Below are positions 1 through 7,765 of a stretch of 10,694 nt of DNA, in pieces. The position numbers and the translations under genes are program-made. This DNA comes from Flavobacteriaceae bacterium (GTDB lineage Bacteria > Bacteroidota > Bacteroidia > Flavobacteriales > Flavobacteriaceae). The notes below the pieces were generated by a model that made no database searches, was not told the DNA's origin, and was given only the letters and a program-made list of their open reading frames with translations. Every line of letters starts with the position of its first letter. Positions within the stretch are counted from its first letter, which is position 1. Location: positions 1 to 10,694 of the forward strand of contig JALWYP010000492.1 of the NCBI GenBank assembly GCA_026992695.1, read 5' to 3'.

Positions 1-18
1 AAAACAATTAATCAGTTA

Positions 19-486
19 ATGCTTAATTTAATAGGAACATACGAGTGTAAAGCCGATGTAAAGGGGCGGGTCTTAGTGCCGGCTTCTTTAAAAAAACAAT
101 TGGCATTGGTTTCAGAAAACGGTTTTGTAATAAAACGAGCCGTGTTTCAACCTTGCTTGGAGTTGTATCCTATGGAAGAGTGGCAGAAGTTAATGGGTAA
201 AATGGCTGAACTCAATAGGTTTAACCGAAAAAACAATGATTTTATAAGAAGATTCAGTGCCGGAGTAAAGATGGTGGATCTGGATAATGCCGGGCGTTTA
301 CTCATCCCAAAAGATCTTTTGCAGTTTGCAGGAATTAAGAAAGAATTGGTGGTTTCATCTGCCATAAACATTGTTGAAATATGGGATAAAGATAAATACG
401 AAAAAGCCATTGATGATGCAGCTAATAATTTTGCCGATTTGGCAGAAGAAGTAATGGGCGACGCTAATAATAGTATAAACGAATGA
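19..486 (+). CDS. mraZ: MraZ, transcriptional regulator at the head of the dcw cluster
   Basis: The 155-residue protein has the two tandem SpoVT/AbrB-like halves of MraZ. The first holds D14-x-x-G-R followed by V-P-A-S-L-K-K-Q-L (about residues 5-50). The second repeats the pattern as D-N-A-G-R-L-L-I-P-K-D-L (about 86-127). Known MraZ proteins form ring oligomers, bind direct repeats in front of their own gene and adjust dcw expression; a nucleoid-associated role has also been described. The start is the ATG at 19, which places I-G-T-Y-E-C at the N-terminus as in relatives. The C-terminal tail after about residue 130 is acidic and of the length usual in Bacteroidota. Only 18 bases lie upstream, so the operator repeats cannot be seen. 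The stop overlaps the rsmH start in ATGA. Identification is secure; the DNA target is inferred. Confidence 0.95.
   Translation: MLNLIGTYECKADVKGRVLVPASLKKQLALVSENGFVIKRAVFQPCLELYPMEEWQKLMGKMAELNRFNRKNNDFIRRFSAGVKMVDLDNAGRLLIPKDLLQFAGIKKELVVSSAINIVEIWDKDKYEKAIDDAANNFADLAEEVMGDANNSINE
483..486 (+). promoter_or_regulatory. ATGA stop/start overlap, mraZ-rsmH
   Basis: The mraZ stop TGA (484-486) lies inside the rsmH ATG (483-485). There is no Shine-Dalgarno-like GGAGG upstream, so re-initiation by the terminating ribosome is the likely route. The ATG at 489 is an alternative landing site. Confidence 0.6.
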
Positions 487-1385
487 TAATGGAATATCAC
501 AAACCGGTTTTGTTGCAAAAAACGGTGGAAGGGTTAAACATCAAACCCGACGGGATATATGTGGATGTAACTTTTGGCGGTGGAGGTCATTCAAAAGAAA
601 TTTTAAAGCATTTAGGCAAAAACGGAAAACTCATTGCTTTTGATCAAGATAATGATGCTCTTGAAAATGCTTTAGATGATGAACGATTTTTACTTATCAA
701 TCAAAATTTTCGGTTTTTAAAACGATTTTTACGCTTTTACGGCTACACGCAAGTGGACGGAATATTGGGTGATTTTGGCGTTTCTTCACATCAGTTTAAT
801 GTTCCCGAACGAGGATTTTCAACCCGTTTTGAAGCCAAACTCGATATGCGAATGAATCAAGATGCTTCACTTTCGGCTTACGAAGTAATTAATCAATATT
901 CGCAAGAGCAACTTAAAGCTATTTTGTCGCAATACGGTGAGTTGCGAGCAGCTGCCGGCATGGCAAGACTTATTGTAGCAGCACGTGAGCAAGAGCCTAT
1001 CGTTTCAAGTACACAATTAAAAGAAGCCCTTGGGAGGTTTTTACCCAAGCACAGAGAAAATAAAATATTAGCACAAGTGTTTCAAGCTATTAGAATTGAA
1101 GTAAATCAAGAACTTGAAGTGTTAAAAGAATTTTTATTGCAAACACAAGAAGTGCTAAAACCGGGCGGAAGATTGTCATTGTTAACCTATCATTCACTCG
1201 AAGACCGATTGGTAAAACGCTATATGCGAAATGGTCTTTTTGAAGGTGAACCCGAAAAAGATGTTTTTGGTCGAGCCGAGGTTCCTTTTAAGCCCATAGG
1301 AAAATTTTTACTTCCCTCCGAAGAAGAAATTAAAGAGAATAACAGAGCGCGAAGTGCCAAACTTAGAGTAGCCGAAAAATTATAA
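483..1385 (+). CDS. rsmH: 16S rRNA (cytosine(1402)-N(4))-methyltransferase RsmH (MraW)
   Basis: RsmH uses S-adenosylmethionine to N4-methylate C1402 of 16S rRNA in the decoding centre. The 300-residue length fits the family. Visible motifs are H-K-P-V-L-L near the N-terminus, the SAM-binding loop F-G-G-G-G-H-S (residues 31-37), D97-F-G-V-S-S (97-102), the R-G-F-S-T-R-F segment typical of the family, and the C-terminal signature G-G-R-L-S-L-L-T-Y-H-S-L-E-D-R (Y236 to R242 at its end). The C-terminus has the usual N-N-R-A-R-S-A-K-L-R ending. The ATG at 483 overlaps the mraZ stop as ATGA; a second in-frame ATG two codons later (489-491) is equally possible and would give a protein starting M-E-Y-H. 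The stop shares one base with the next ATG (TAATG), which suggests coupling to ftsL. Confidence 0.96.
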   Translation: MIMEYHKPVLLQKTVEGLNIKPDGIYVDVTFGGGGHSKEILKHLGKNGKLIAFDQDNDALENALDDERFLLINQNFRFLKRFLRFYGYTQVDGILGDFGVSSHQFNVPERGFSTRFEAKLDMRMNQDASLSAYEVINQYSQEQLKAILSQYGELRAAAGMARLIVAAREQEPIVSSTQLKEALGRFLPKHRENKILAQVFQAIRIEVNQELEVLKEFLLQTQEVLKPGGRLSLLTYHSLEDRLVKRYMRNGLFEGEPEKDVFGRAEVPFKPIGKFLLPSEEEIKENNRARSAKLRVAEKL

Positions 1386-1705
1386 TGAAGAAGCGATTTA
1401 TAAATATTATTAAAGGAAACTTTTTAATTAGCGATGATGCTTTTAAAAACTGGCGCGTGATTATTTTTTTATCGTTTTTGGCTTTAATAATGATTGCCAG
1501 TTCACACAACGCCGATAAAAAAGTGCATCAAATAGCTAAGCTCAATAACGAGGTAAAAGAATTAAAAAGCGAATATGTGGATTTGCGGATGAAAGTTATG
1601 CAGGTAAAAATGGAAAGTAGAATAACAAAAATAATGGAAAAAAAAGGATTAAAGCCACCGGTAACGCCACCTCATAAAATAATTATTAAAAGAAACACAA
1701 AATAA
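1385..1705 (+). CDS. ftsL: FtsL-like cell division protein, single-pass membrane scaffold
   Basis: This small protein (106 residues) has the build of FtsL. A short basic cytoplasmic N-terminus is followed by one hydrophobic membrane segment at about residues 25-40. A heptad-like stretch rich in Lys, Glu, Leu and Val (about 44-86) is likely to form a coiled coil outside the membrane. FtsL works with FtsB and FtsQ/DivIB to recruit and activate FtsW-FtsI at the division site. There is no catalytic motif. The call rests on topology, size and position between rsmH and ftsI, because FtsL sequences diverge strongly. The ending is a proline-rich basic tail (K-P-P-V-T-P-P-H-K, then I-I-I-K-R). It starts on the last base of the rsmH stop and ends four bases before ftsI. 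It could equally be annotated as a Bacteroidota-specific FtsL family protein. Confidence 0.87.
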   Translation: MKKRFINIIKGNFLISDDAFKNWRVIIFLSFLALIMIASSHNADKKVHQIAKLNNEVKELKSEYVDLRMKVMQVKMESRITKIMEKKGLKPPVTPPHKIIIKRNTK

Positions 1706-2354
1706 GTAAATGGCTATTGAAGAAAAAACCATATTAAATCGACTGTATGTTGTAGCCGGATTGTTGTTGTTGTTTTTTATAATAATAGCAGTAAAACTCA
1801 TTGATATACAGTTTGTTGAAGGAAGAAAATACCGCGAACTGGCAAAAAACAATACTATTAAAAATTTTGTTATCAATGCCAGTCGGGGAAATATTTATGC
1901 CGACAATGGAAGCCTGCTGGCTACTTCGGTTCCAAAATACGATATTCGGTTTGATGCTGTTACGGTTTCTTCCGAAAATTTTAAAAACCAAATGCCCGAA
2001 CTTGCAAAATCACTTAGCAAAATGTTTGGGGAATCGGTTTCGTATTACAAAGAGAAATTTAGAAAAGCACGTGCCGGAAAAAATCGCTACATGTTGGTTG
2101 CCAAAAATCTTGGTTATTCAGATTATATCAAAATTAAAAAATTCCCGCTTTTTAATTTAGGTCCTTATAAAGGCGGAATCATTGTAGAGCAAACTACTGT
2201 TAGAGAACATCCTCTTGGTAAAATTGCCGAAAGATTAGTGGGTAACCAAGTAAAAAATAAACCCGGAGTTTATAAAGTAGGTTTTGAAGGAGCTTTTGAT
2301 AAATATCTAAAGGGGAAAAACGGTAGAAGACTCAAACAAAAAATTGCAAAAGGG

Positions 2355-2357
2355 TAG
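2355..2357 (+). other. In-frame amber (TAG) codon inside ftsI
   Basis: The codons around this site read GCA AAA GGG TAG TGG AAA TCT. The frame is identical on both sides (positions 1710 and 2409 are in phase), and the protein continues W-K-S-V-F-D-E-N-E with the pattern expected of FtsI just before the transpeptidase domain. A single C-to-T change from CAG (Gln) would explain it. AAG, GAG, TCG, TTG, TGG, TAT and TAC are also one base away. TAG terminates mraY at 6407-6409 at a normal protein length, so TAG acts as a stop in this genome. Confidence 0.93.
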
Positions 2358-3706
2358 TGGAAATCTGTTTTCGATGAAAATGAAATAGATCCCGAAGATG
2401 GGTTTGATGTGGTTACTACCATAAATGTAAATATCCAAGATATTGCCCATCACGCTTTGCTTAAACAGTTACAATATTATGAAGCCGAACACGGCACCGT
2501 TATCGTAATGGAAGTAGCAACAGGCGAAATTAAAGCGATAGCCAACTTAGGAAGAACTTCAAAAGGTACGTATTATGAAAAGCTCAATTATGCCGTAGGC
2601 GAATCACACGAACCCGGTTCTACCTTTAAAGTAATGGCATTTATGGCGGCTCTTGAAGATAAAGTAATCGATACCAGTACGGTAATCGACACCAAACAAG
2701 GTGTAAAAACTTTTTACGGAAGAAAAATTTACGATTCGCATCACGGAGGTTACGGAAAAATAACTGCCGCCAGAGCTCTCGAAGTGTCTTCAAACATCGG
2801 TTTGGCAACAATTATTGATGAGGGTTACGCAAAAAAACCAAATACATTTATTAATCATTTAAAACAATGGAGTTTAAACAAACCATTAGGAATTCCCATC
2901 GCAGGAGAAGGAAAGCCGGTTATTCCGGAGCCGGGGCATAAATTGTGGAGTAAAAATGCGTTGCCTTCTATGGCGTATGGCTACAATCTGCGCCTTACAC
3001 CTTTGCAGACCTTAACCTTTTATAACGCAATTGCCAACAGCGGTAAAATGGTAAAGCCAAGATTTATTAAAGAAATTAGAAAAAGGAATAAGCCGGTAGA
3101 AACCTTTTCTACAGAAGTAATAAACGATAAAATATGTAGCGATAAAACTTTATCTGAAATAAAAGAAATACTTAAAAATATCGTAGTAAGAGGCACCGGA
3201 AAAAGAGTGCATTCGCCTTTTTTTACTATGGCGGGAAAAACAGGAACCGCTCAAACCGAATATTGGATGGCGGATTGGAAAGAAAACAAAAGATATGTAT
3301 CTTCTTTTGCAGGCTATTTTCCGGCAGACAATCCTAAGTATTCTTGTATTGTAGTAATTCATAAACCCAGTACTAAAAAAGGGTATTACGGAGCCGATGT
3401 ATCCGGTCCCGTTTTTAAACGTATTGCACAAAAAATATATACAGACACACCACTTATTGCCGAAGTAAACAATGTTGAAACAGTAGAAGAAAACGTTAAC
3501 AATAGTTTTACTACGTATTACAATTTACTAAATAATAAACCCAGTATAATTCCTGAAGTAATTGGTATGGCAGGAATGGACGCCGTATCGCTATTAGAAA
3601 ATTTAGGCTTAAAAGTACAAGTAAAAGGATATGGAAGCGTAAAACAACAATCACTAAAAAAGGGAACCACCATAAAAAAAGGACAACAAATAGTATTAAC
3701 ACTGTC

Positions 3707-3710
3707 GTGA
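3707..3710 (+). promoter_or_regulatory. GTGA stop/start overlap, ftsI-murE
   Basis: The GTG start of murE (3707-3709) overlaps the TGA that ends ftsI (3708-3710). If murE translation depends on ribosomes finishing ftsI, the in-frame TAG at 2355 would also lower MurE output unless ribosomes reach this point by readthrough or internal initiation. Confidence 0.55.
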
Positions 3711-5173
3711 AGCAACTTAAAGACATATTATATAAAGTACCTATCGAAAAAGTAATAGGAAATACCGCTATTTCGGTAAATCAGTTGGTTTTTGATTCTC
3801 GAAAAGTGCTTCCAAACGATGTTTTTATAGCAATAAAGGGCACCGTTTCAGACGGACATCAATTTATAGACACAGCACTAGAAAAAGATGCCGTTGCTAT
3901 TATTTGCGAAACACTTCCAAACAAAATTTTAAAAGGGGTTATTACCTATGTTCAAGTAACCGATTCACATTTGGCACTTTCGGTTATGGCTGCTAATTTT
4001 TACGACAATCCTTCTCAAAAATTAAAACTTATAGGTGTTACCGGAACCAACGGAAAAACTACCATTGCAACCTTGTTATTTCAATTATTTAAAAAAGCAG
4101 GGTTTAAAACAGGGTTACTCTCTACCGTTGCAGTTTTAATCAATGATAAAAATTACGATGCAACTCACACAACTCCCGATTCGGTTACCTTAAACAAATA
4201 CCTGCATCAAATGGTGGAAAGTGGTGTTACGCATTGCTTTATGGAAGTAAGCTCGCACGGAATACATCAAAAACGAACCAAAGAGCTTCATTTTTCAGGT
4301 GGCATATTCACCAATTTAACTCACGATCATCTCGATTACCATCACAGTTTTGCCGAATACAGAGACGTAAAAAAACAATTTTTTGATGAGTTGCCCAATA
4401 CTGCTTTTGCACTCACCAATATAGATGATAAAAACGGGCTGGTTATGCTACAAAATACCAAAGCAAAAAAGTACACCTATGCCTTAAAACAGCACGCCGA
4501 TTATAAAGCGCAAATTCTGGAAAATCAATTTAACGGATTGCTGCTTCGTATTAATAATCAAGAACTTTGGGTAAAACTTATTGGTGATTTTAATGCTTAT
4601 AATTTGTTGGCAATATATGCAACGGCAGATTTATTGGGTCTGGATACGTTACAAACCCTTCAAATCATGAGTACGTTAGAGAGTGTAACAGGACGATTTC
4701 AGTATTCGGTTTCAGAAAACAAAATAACCACTATCGTAGATTATGCGCATACTCCCGATGCACTTAAAAATGTTTTGGAAACTATTAACACTATCCGAAC
4801 CGGAAATGAAGAATTGATAACAGTAGTAGGATGTGGCGGAGATAGAGATAAAGAAAAACGACCCAAAATGGGAAACATTGCTGCAACATTAAGCACCAAA
4901 GTAATTTTTACCAGCGACAATCCACGCTCTGAAGATCCCGAACAAATTATAAAAGAAATAGAAATTGGCGTACAACCACAACATTATAAAAAAACACTTT
5001 CTATAACCGACCGCAAGCAAGCAATCAAAACAGCCTGCCAACTTGCAAAAGAAGGTGATATCATTCTTGTTGCAGGGAAAGGTCATGAAACGTATCAAGA
5101 GATTAACGGGCAACGATTTGATTTTGATGATTTTAAAATAGTAAACCAACTGTTAAACCAAATACAAAACTAA
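3707..5173 (+). CDS. murE: UDP-MurNAc-L-Ala-D-Glu:meso-diaminopimelate ligase MurE
   Basis: MurE adds the third residue of the stem peptide in the cytoplasm, using ATP. The 488 residues show the three-domain Mur ligase layout: an N-terminal UDP-binding domain with V-F-D-S-R-K near residue 30, the central ATPase with G110-V-T-G-T-N-G-K-T-T (P-loop Lys117), and a C-terminal ligand-binding domain. H-T-T-P-D-S, S-S-H-G-I and the D-H-L-D-Y-H segment are present. K222 (E-Y-R-D-V-K) aligns with the lysine that is carbamylated in characterised Mur ligases. D404-N-P-R407 is the motif associated with meso-diaminopimelate rather than lysine, so a DAP-type wall is inferred. The start is GTG at 3707, overlapping the ftsI stop by three bases, and it leaves the expected short N-terminus (K-Q-L-K-D-I-L-Y). 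It ends three bases before mraY. Confidence 0.96.
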   Translation: MKQLKDILYKVPIEKVIGNTAISVNQLVFDSRKVLPNDVFIAIKGTVSDGHQFIDTALEKDAVAIICETLPNKILKGVITYVQVTDSHLALSVMAANFYDNPSQKLKLIGVTGTNGKTTIATLLFQLFKKAGFKTGLLSTVAVLINDKNYDATHTTPDSVTLNKYLHQMVESGVTHCFMEVSSHGIHQKRTKELHFSGGIFTNLTHDHLDYHHSFAEYRDVKKQFFDELPNTAFALTNIDDKNGLVMLQNTKAKKYTYALKQHADYKAQILENQFNGLLLRINNQELWVKLIGDFNAYNLLAIYATADLLGLDTLQTLQIMSTLESVTGRFQYSVSENKITTIVDYAHTPDALKNVLETINTIRTGNEELITVVGCGGDRDKEKRPKMGNIAATLSTKVIFTSDNPRSEDPEQIIKEIEIGVQPQHYKKTLSITDRKQAIKTACQLAKEGDIILVAGKGHETYQEINGQRFDFDDFKIVNQLLNQIQN

Positions 5174-5176
5174 GCC

Positions 5177-6409
5177 ATGCTGTATTATTTGTTTGATTAT
5201 TTAGATAAAACCTACGATTTACCCGGCGCAGGGCTGTTTCAGTTTATTACATTTCGAGCAGCGATGGCAGTTATTGTTTCGTTATTAATTGCAACGGTTT
5301 ACGGGAAAAAAATAATTAGAATTCTACAAAAAAAACAAATTGGTGAAAATGTACGAGATTTGGGTTTACAAGGACAGTCTGAAAAAGCCGGAACCCCAAC
5401 AATGGGCGGTATTATTATTATTCTGGCTACGATAATTCCGGTGTTGTTGTTTGCTAAATTAGACAATGTTTATGTTGTGTTATTACTAATTACAACACTC
5501 TGGATGGGAACCATAGGGTTTATAGATGATTATCTAAAAAAATTCAGAAATAACAAAGACGGTCTTTCCGGAAAATTTAAAGTCATCGGGCAAGTAGGAT
5601 TGGGAATCATTGTAGGTGCTACCATGTACTTTCATCCGGGTATTACCGTAAAGCGACATAAACTAAAGAGTACCACTTCTATGGAAGTAATTGCCAATAA
5701 AAATACTTCCGATTTTTATCCCGAAGAACATTCGTTACTTACAACAATACCATTTGTTAAGCATAACGAATTTAATTATGAAAGTTTAGTTAGTTGGATG
5801 GGCGAAGGAGCAAAAGACTATGCCTGGCTTCTATTTATTCCCATTGTAATTTTTATTATAACTGCCGTTTCAAACGGTGCCAACCTTACTGACGGAATAG
5901 ATGGTTTAGCCGCGGGAACATCGGCAATAATAGGTGTAACCTTAGCTATTTTTGCTTGGGTTTCGGGGAATGTGATTTTTGCAGATTACCTCAATATCAT
6001 GTACATCCCCAACACAGGAGAACTAACCATTTTTATAACGGCTTTTGTAGGAGCATTAATAGGATTTTTATGGTACAATGCCTTTCCGGCACAAGTCTTT
6101 ATGGGCGATACGGGAAGTTTAACTATTGGCGGAATCATTGCCGTCATAGCCATTGCAATAAGAAAAGAATGGTTAATCCCCATTTTATGTGGTGTGTTTT
6201 TAATCGAAAATCTTTCGGTGGTGTTGCAAGTTAGCTGGTTTAAATATACAAAAAGGAAATACGGACAAGGCAAGCGCATTTTTAAAATGTCGCCTTTGCA
6301 TCATCATTTTCAAATGAAGGGAATGCACGAAAGTAAAATAGTAACCCGGTTTTGGATTGTGGGCATTGTACTGGCAGTATTAACCATTGTTACTTTAAAA
6401 ATTAGATAG
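5177..6409 (+). CDS. mraY: Phospho-N-acetylmuramoyl-pentapeptide transferase MraY
   Basis: MraY transfers phospho-MurNAc-pentapeptide from UDP to undecaprenyl phosphate, making lipid I at the inner face of the membrane. This is a polytopic protein with about ten hydrophobic segments. Family motifs are clear: G-T-P-T-M-G-G after the first helix, D117-D118-Y-L-K (metal and substrate site), N236-[13 protein letters not shown]311-T-G-S-L, and S-P-L-H375-H-H-F. At 410 residues it is about 50 longer than E. coli MraY. The extra length lies at about residues 157-213, a hydrophilic stretch between the fourth and fifth helices, expected to face the periplasm. The ATG at 5177 follows murE by three bases and gives a normal N-terminus. 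It ends with TAG, the only gene here to do so at its natural end. The insertion appears to be normal for Bacteroidota MraY. Confidence 0.96.
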   Translation: MLYYLFDYLDKTYDLPGAGLFQFITFRAAMAVIVSLLIATVYGKKIIRILQKKQIGENVRDLGLQGQSEKAGTPTMGGIIIILATIIPVLLFAKLDNVYVVLLLITTLWMGTIGFIDDYLKKFRNNKDGLSGKFKVIGQVGLGIIVGATMYFHPGITVKRHKLKSTTSMEVIANKNTSDFYPEEHSLLTTIPFVKHNEFNYESLVSWMGEGAKDYAWLLFIPIVIFIITAVSNGANLTDGIDGLAAGTSAIIGVTLAIFAWVSGNVIFADYLNIMYIPNTGELTIFITAFVGALIGFLWYNAFPAQVFMGDTGSLTIGGIIAVIAIAIRKEWLIPILCGVFLIENLSVVLQVSWFKYTKRKYGQGKRIFKMSPLHHHFQMKGMHESKIVTRFWIVGIVLAVLTIVTLKIR

Positions 6410-6416
6410 AAAAAGA

Positions 6417-7763
6417 TTGAAAGGCAAACAAAAAAATATAGTCGTGTTGGGTGCAGGAGAAAGTGGAGTAGGTGCGGCGTTATTAGCAAAAAAAAAAGGA
6501 TTTGAAGTCTTTGTTTCAGACTTCGGAAAAATAAAAGAAACATACAAACAAGTTCTTATACATCATGAGATTTTATGGGAGGAAGAAGGTCATACATTAA
6601 AAACCATTTTACAAGCAGATGAAGTAGTTAAAAGTCCCGGAATACCCGAAACAGCTTCAGTTATAAAAACACTAAAAGCTATTGCGGTTCCGGTAATTTC
6701 AGAAATTGAGTTTGCTTCTCGCTATACAAATGCAACCTTAATTGCCATTACCGGAAGCAACGGAAAAACCACCACAGCAACGATAACTTATGAGTTGTTG
6801 AAGCAAGGAGGATTAGACGTTGAATTAGCAGGAAATATTGGCGATAGTTTTGCAAAAAAAGTAGCCGAAACCAACACCAAAAACTATGTGTTGGAAGTAA
6901 GTAGTTTTCAGCTTGACGGAATTAAAACGTTTGCACCGCATATTGCAGTACTCACCAATTTATCGCCGGATCATCTAGATAGGTATGCCAATAATTATAA
7001 ACAATACATCGCATCGAAATTTAGAATTGTGATGAACCAAACCCCCACCGATTATTTTATCTACGATGCCGATGATGAAACGATAGCTAATTGGCTTTCT
7101 ACCCATACCATAAAATCCCAATTACTGCCTTTTTCAATTTCAAAAAAACTTGAAAGAGGTACTTATATAGAAAATAATAAAATCATTATCAACCTAAATA
7201 ACAAAATACAAATTATGCCGGTATCAACACTGAATTTACAAGGAAAGCACAACTTAAAAAATGCTATGGCAGCGGGTACAGTAGCTAAATTACTGGATAT
7301 TCGAAAAGAAACTATTCGCCAGTGTTTAGAAAGTTTTCATGGCGTAGAACACCGTTTAGAAAAAGTACTTAAAATCAATAATGTACAATACATAAACGAC
7401 TCTAAAGCTACCAATGTAAATGCCACGTATTACGCATTAGAAAGCATGAGTTCTCCAACAATTTGGATTGTTGGGGGAGAGGATAAGGGCAATAATTATG
7501 AAGAGTTGCTACCCTTTGTAAACGAAAAAGTGAGAGCTATTATTTGTTTGGGACTCGATAGCCAAAAAATCATTAATGCTTTCGGAAATATTGTAGATGT
7601 TATGGTAGAAACGCATCAAATGACTGATGCTGTAAAAATAGCTTATCAATTAGCAAAAAGAGGCGATACTGTTTTGCTTTCGCCTGCTTGTGCCAGTTTC
7701 GATTTATTTGAAAATTACGAAGACCGCGGAAGACAATTTAAAGAAGCCGTAAGAAATTTATAA
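6417..7763 (+). CDS. murD: UDP-N-acetylmuramoyl-L-alanine:D-glutamate ligase MurD
   Basis: MurD adds D-glutamate to UDP-MurNAc-L-alanine in the cytoplasm. The 448 residues hold an N-terminal Rossmann-like UDP-binding domain (V-V-L-G-A-G-E-S-G-V-G), the K-S-P-G-I motif, the ATPase P-loop A-I-T-G113-S-N-G-K117-T-T, N-L-S-P-D-H-L-D-R in the central domain, and N-D-S-K-A-T-N followed by L-S-P-A-C-A-S-F-D-L-F in the C-terminal domain. The start is TTG at 6417. In this frame a stop lies at 6396-6398, no other start codon falls between it and 6417, and the Rossmann loop begins about ten residues into the protein. No in-frame ATG occurs until about residue 206, so TTG is well supported. The leader between mraY and murD is only seven bases and purine-rich. 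A run of ten A falls at codons 24-27. Confidence 0.95.
   Translation: MKGKQKNIVVLGAGESGVGAALLAKKKGFEVFVSDFGKIKETYKQVLIHHEILWEEEGHTLKTILQADEVVKSPGIPETASVIKTLKAIAVPVISEIEFASRYTNATLIAITGSNGKTTTATITYELLKQGGLDVELAGNIGDSFAKKVAETNTKNYVLEVSSFQLDGIKTFAPHIAVLTNLSPDHLDRYANNYKQYIASKFRIVMNQTPTDYFIYDADDETIANWLSTHTIKSQLLPFSISKKLERGTYIENNKIIINLNNKIQIMPVSTLNLQGKHNLKNAMAAGTVAKLLDIRKETIRQCLESFHGVEHRLEKVLKINNVQYINDSKATNVNATYYALESMSSPTIWIVGGEDKGNNYEELLPFVNEKVRAIICLGLDSQKIINAFGNIVDVMVETHQMTDAVKIAYQLAKRGDTVLLSPACASFDLFENYEDRGRQFKEAVRNL
6488..6497 (+). repeat. Ten-base poly(A) tract near the start of murD
   Basis: Ten A residues in a row encode the end of Ala24 and Lys25-Lys26-Lys27 of MurD, just before G-F-E-V-F-V. 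The reading frame is intact as given. Runs of this length can cause RNA polymerase or replication slippage and are also prone to sequencing indels. The three lysines look conserved in related proteins, so the tract may simply reflect AAA codon preference. Confidence 0.8.
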
Positions 7764-7765
7764 AA

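Larger units (their letters stand above)
1710..3710 (+). pseudogene. ftsI: FtsI/PBP3-type peptidoglycan D,D-transpeptidase, interrupted by an in-frame TAG
   Basis: The reading frame encodes a 666-residue division transpeptidase apart from one TAG at codon 216 (2355-2357). Before the stop are a cytoplasmic N-terminus, a membrane anchor (about residues 12-31) and the start of the dimerisation/pedestal domain with A-S-R-G-N-I-Y. After it, in the same frame, is the whole transpeptidase domain. S304-T-F-K307 holds the acylated serine, S360-S-N362 is the second motif, and K510-T-G-T513 is the third. A C-terminal PASTA-like segment starts near residue 613 (I-I-P-E-V-I-G-M). The enzyme crosslinks septal peptidoglycan together with FtsW. 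As written, only 215 residues would be made (1710-2357). A restart at GTG 2409 or ATG 2508 would give a catalytic half without a membrane anchor. No frameshift or other stop is present, so the lesion is recent, a sequence error, or read through. The final TGA overlaps the murE start as GTGA. Confidence 0.9.

Noticed and set aside
1..18. Promoter or MraZ operator repeats in front of mraZ.
   Set aside because: Only 18 bases are available, with no repeat and no recognisable Bacteroidota -7/-33 pair. The real control region is outside the window.
147..518. Long open frame on the minus strand across mraZ, and similar minus-strand frames elsewhere.
   Set aside because: They lie opposite well-supported genes, have low-complexity or hydrophobic translations without recognisable domains, and no conserved start context. 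They are shadows of AT-rich coding DNA.
2355..2380. A structured readthrough or recoding signal after the ftsI TAG (pyrrolysine-type or hairpin-driven).
   Set aside because: The only small inverted repeat I can see is TTTTC-GAT-GAAAA at 2368-2380, which is AT-rich and weak. The base context does not match a known leaky stop context, and pyrrolysine use would not be expected here.
3540..3707. PASTA-like C-terminal segment as a sign that this is a Gram-positive-type PBP2x gained by transfer.
   Set aside because: A single C-terminal PASTA-like domain is, to my knowledge, usual in Bacteroidota FtsI, and composition and context match the neighbouring genes.
1710..3710. Two separate genes, a membrane protein and a soluble penicillin-binding protein, instead of one interrupted ftsI.
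   Set aside because: The two parts are in the same frame, and the sequence between the stop and GTG 2409 (W-K-S-V-F-D-E-N-E...) also reads as coding FtsI sequence. No natural start codon or gap separates them.
5956..6234. Plus-strand open frame of 92 codons inside mraY.
   Set aside because: It is an alternative frame of the conserved MraY helices and catalytic loops, with an unusual Cys/His-rich translation and no independent support.
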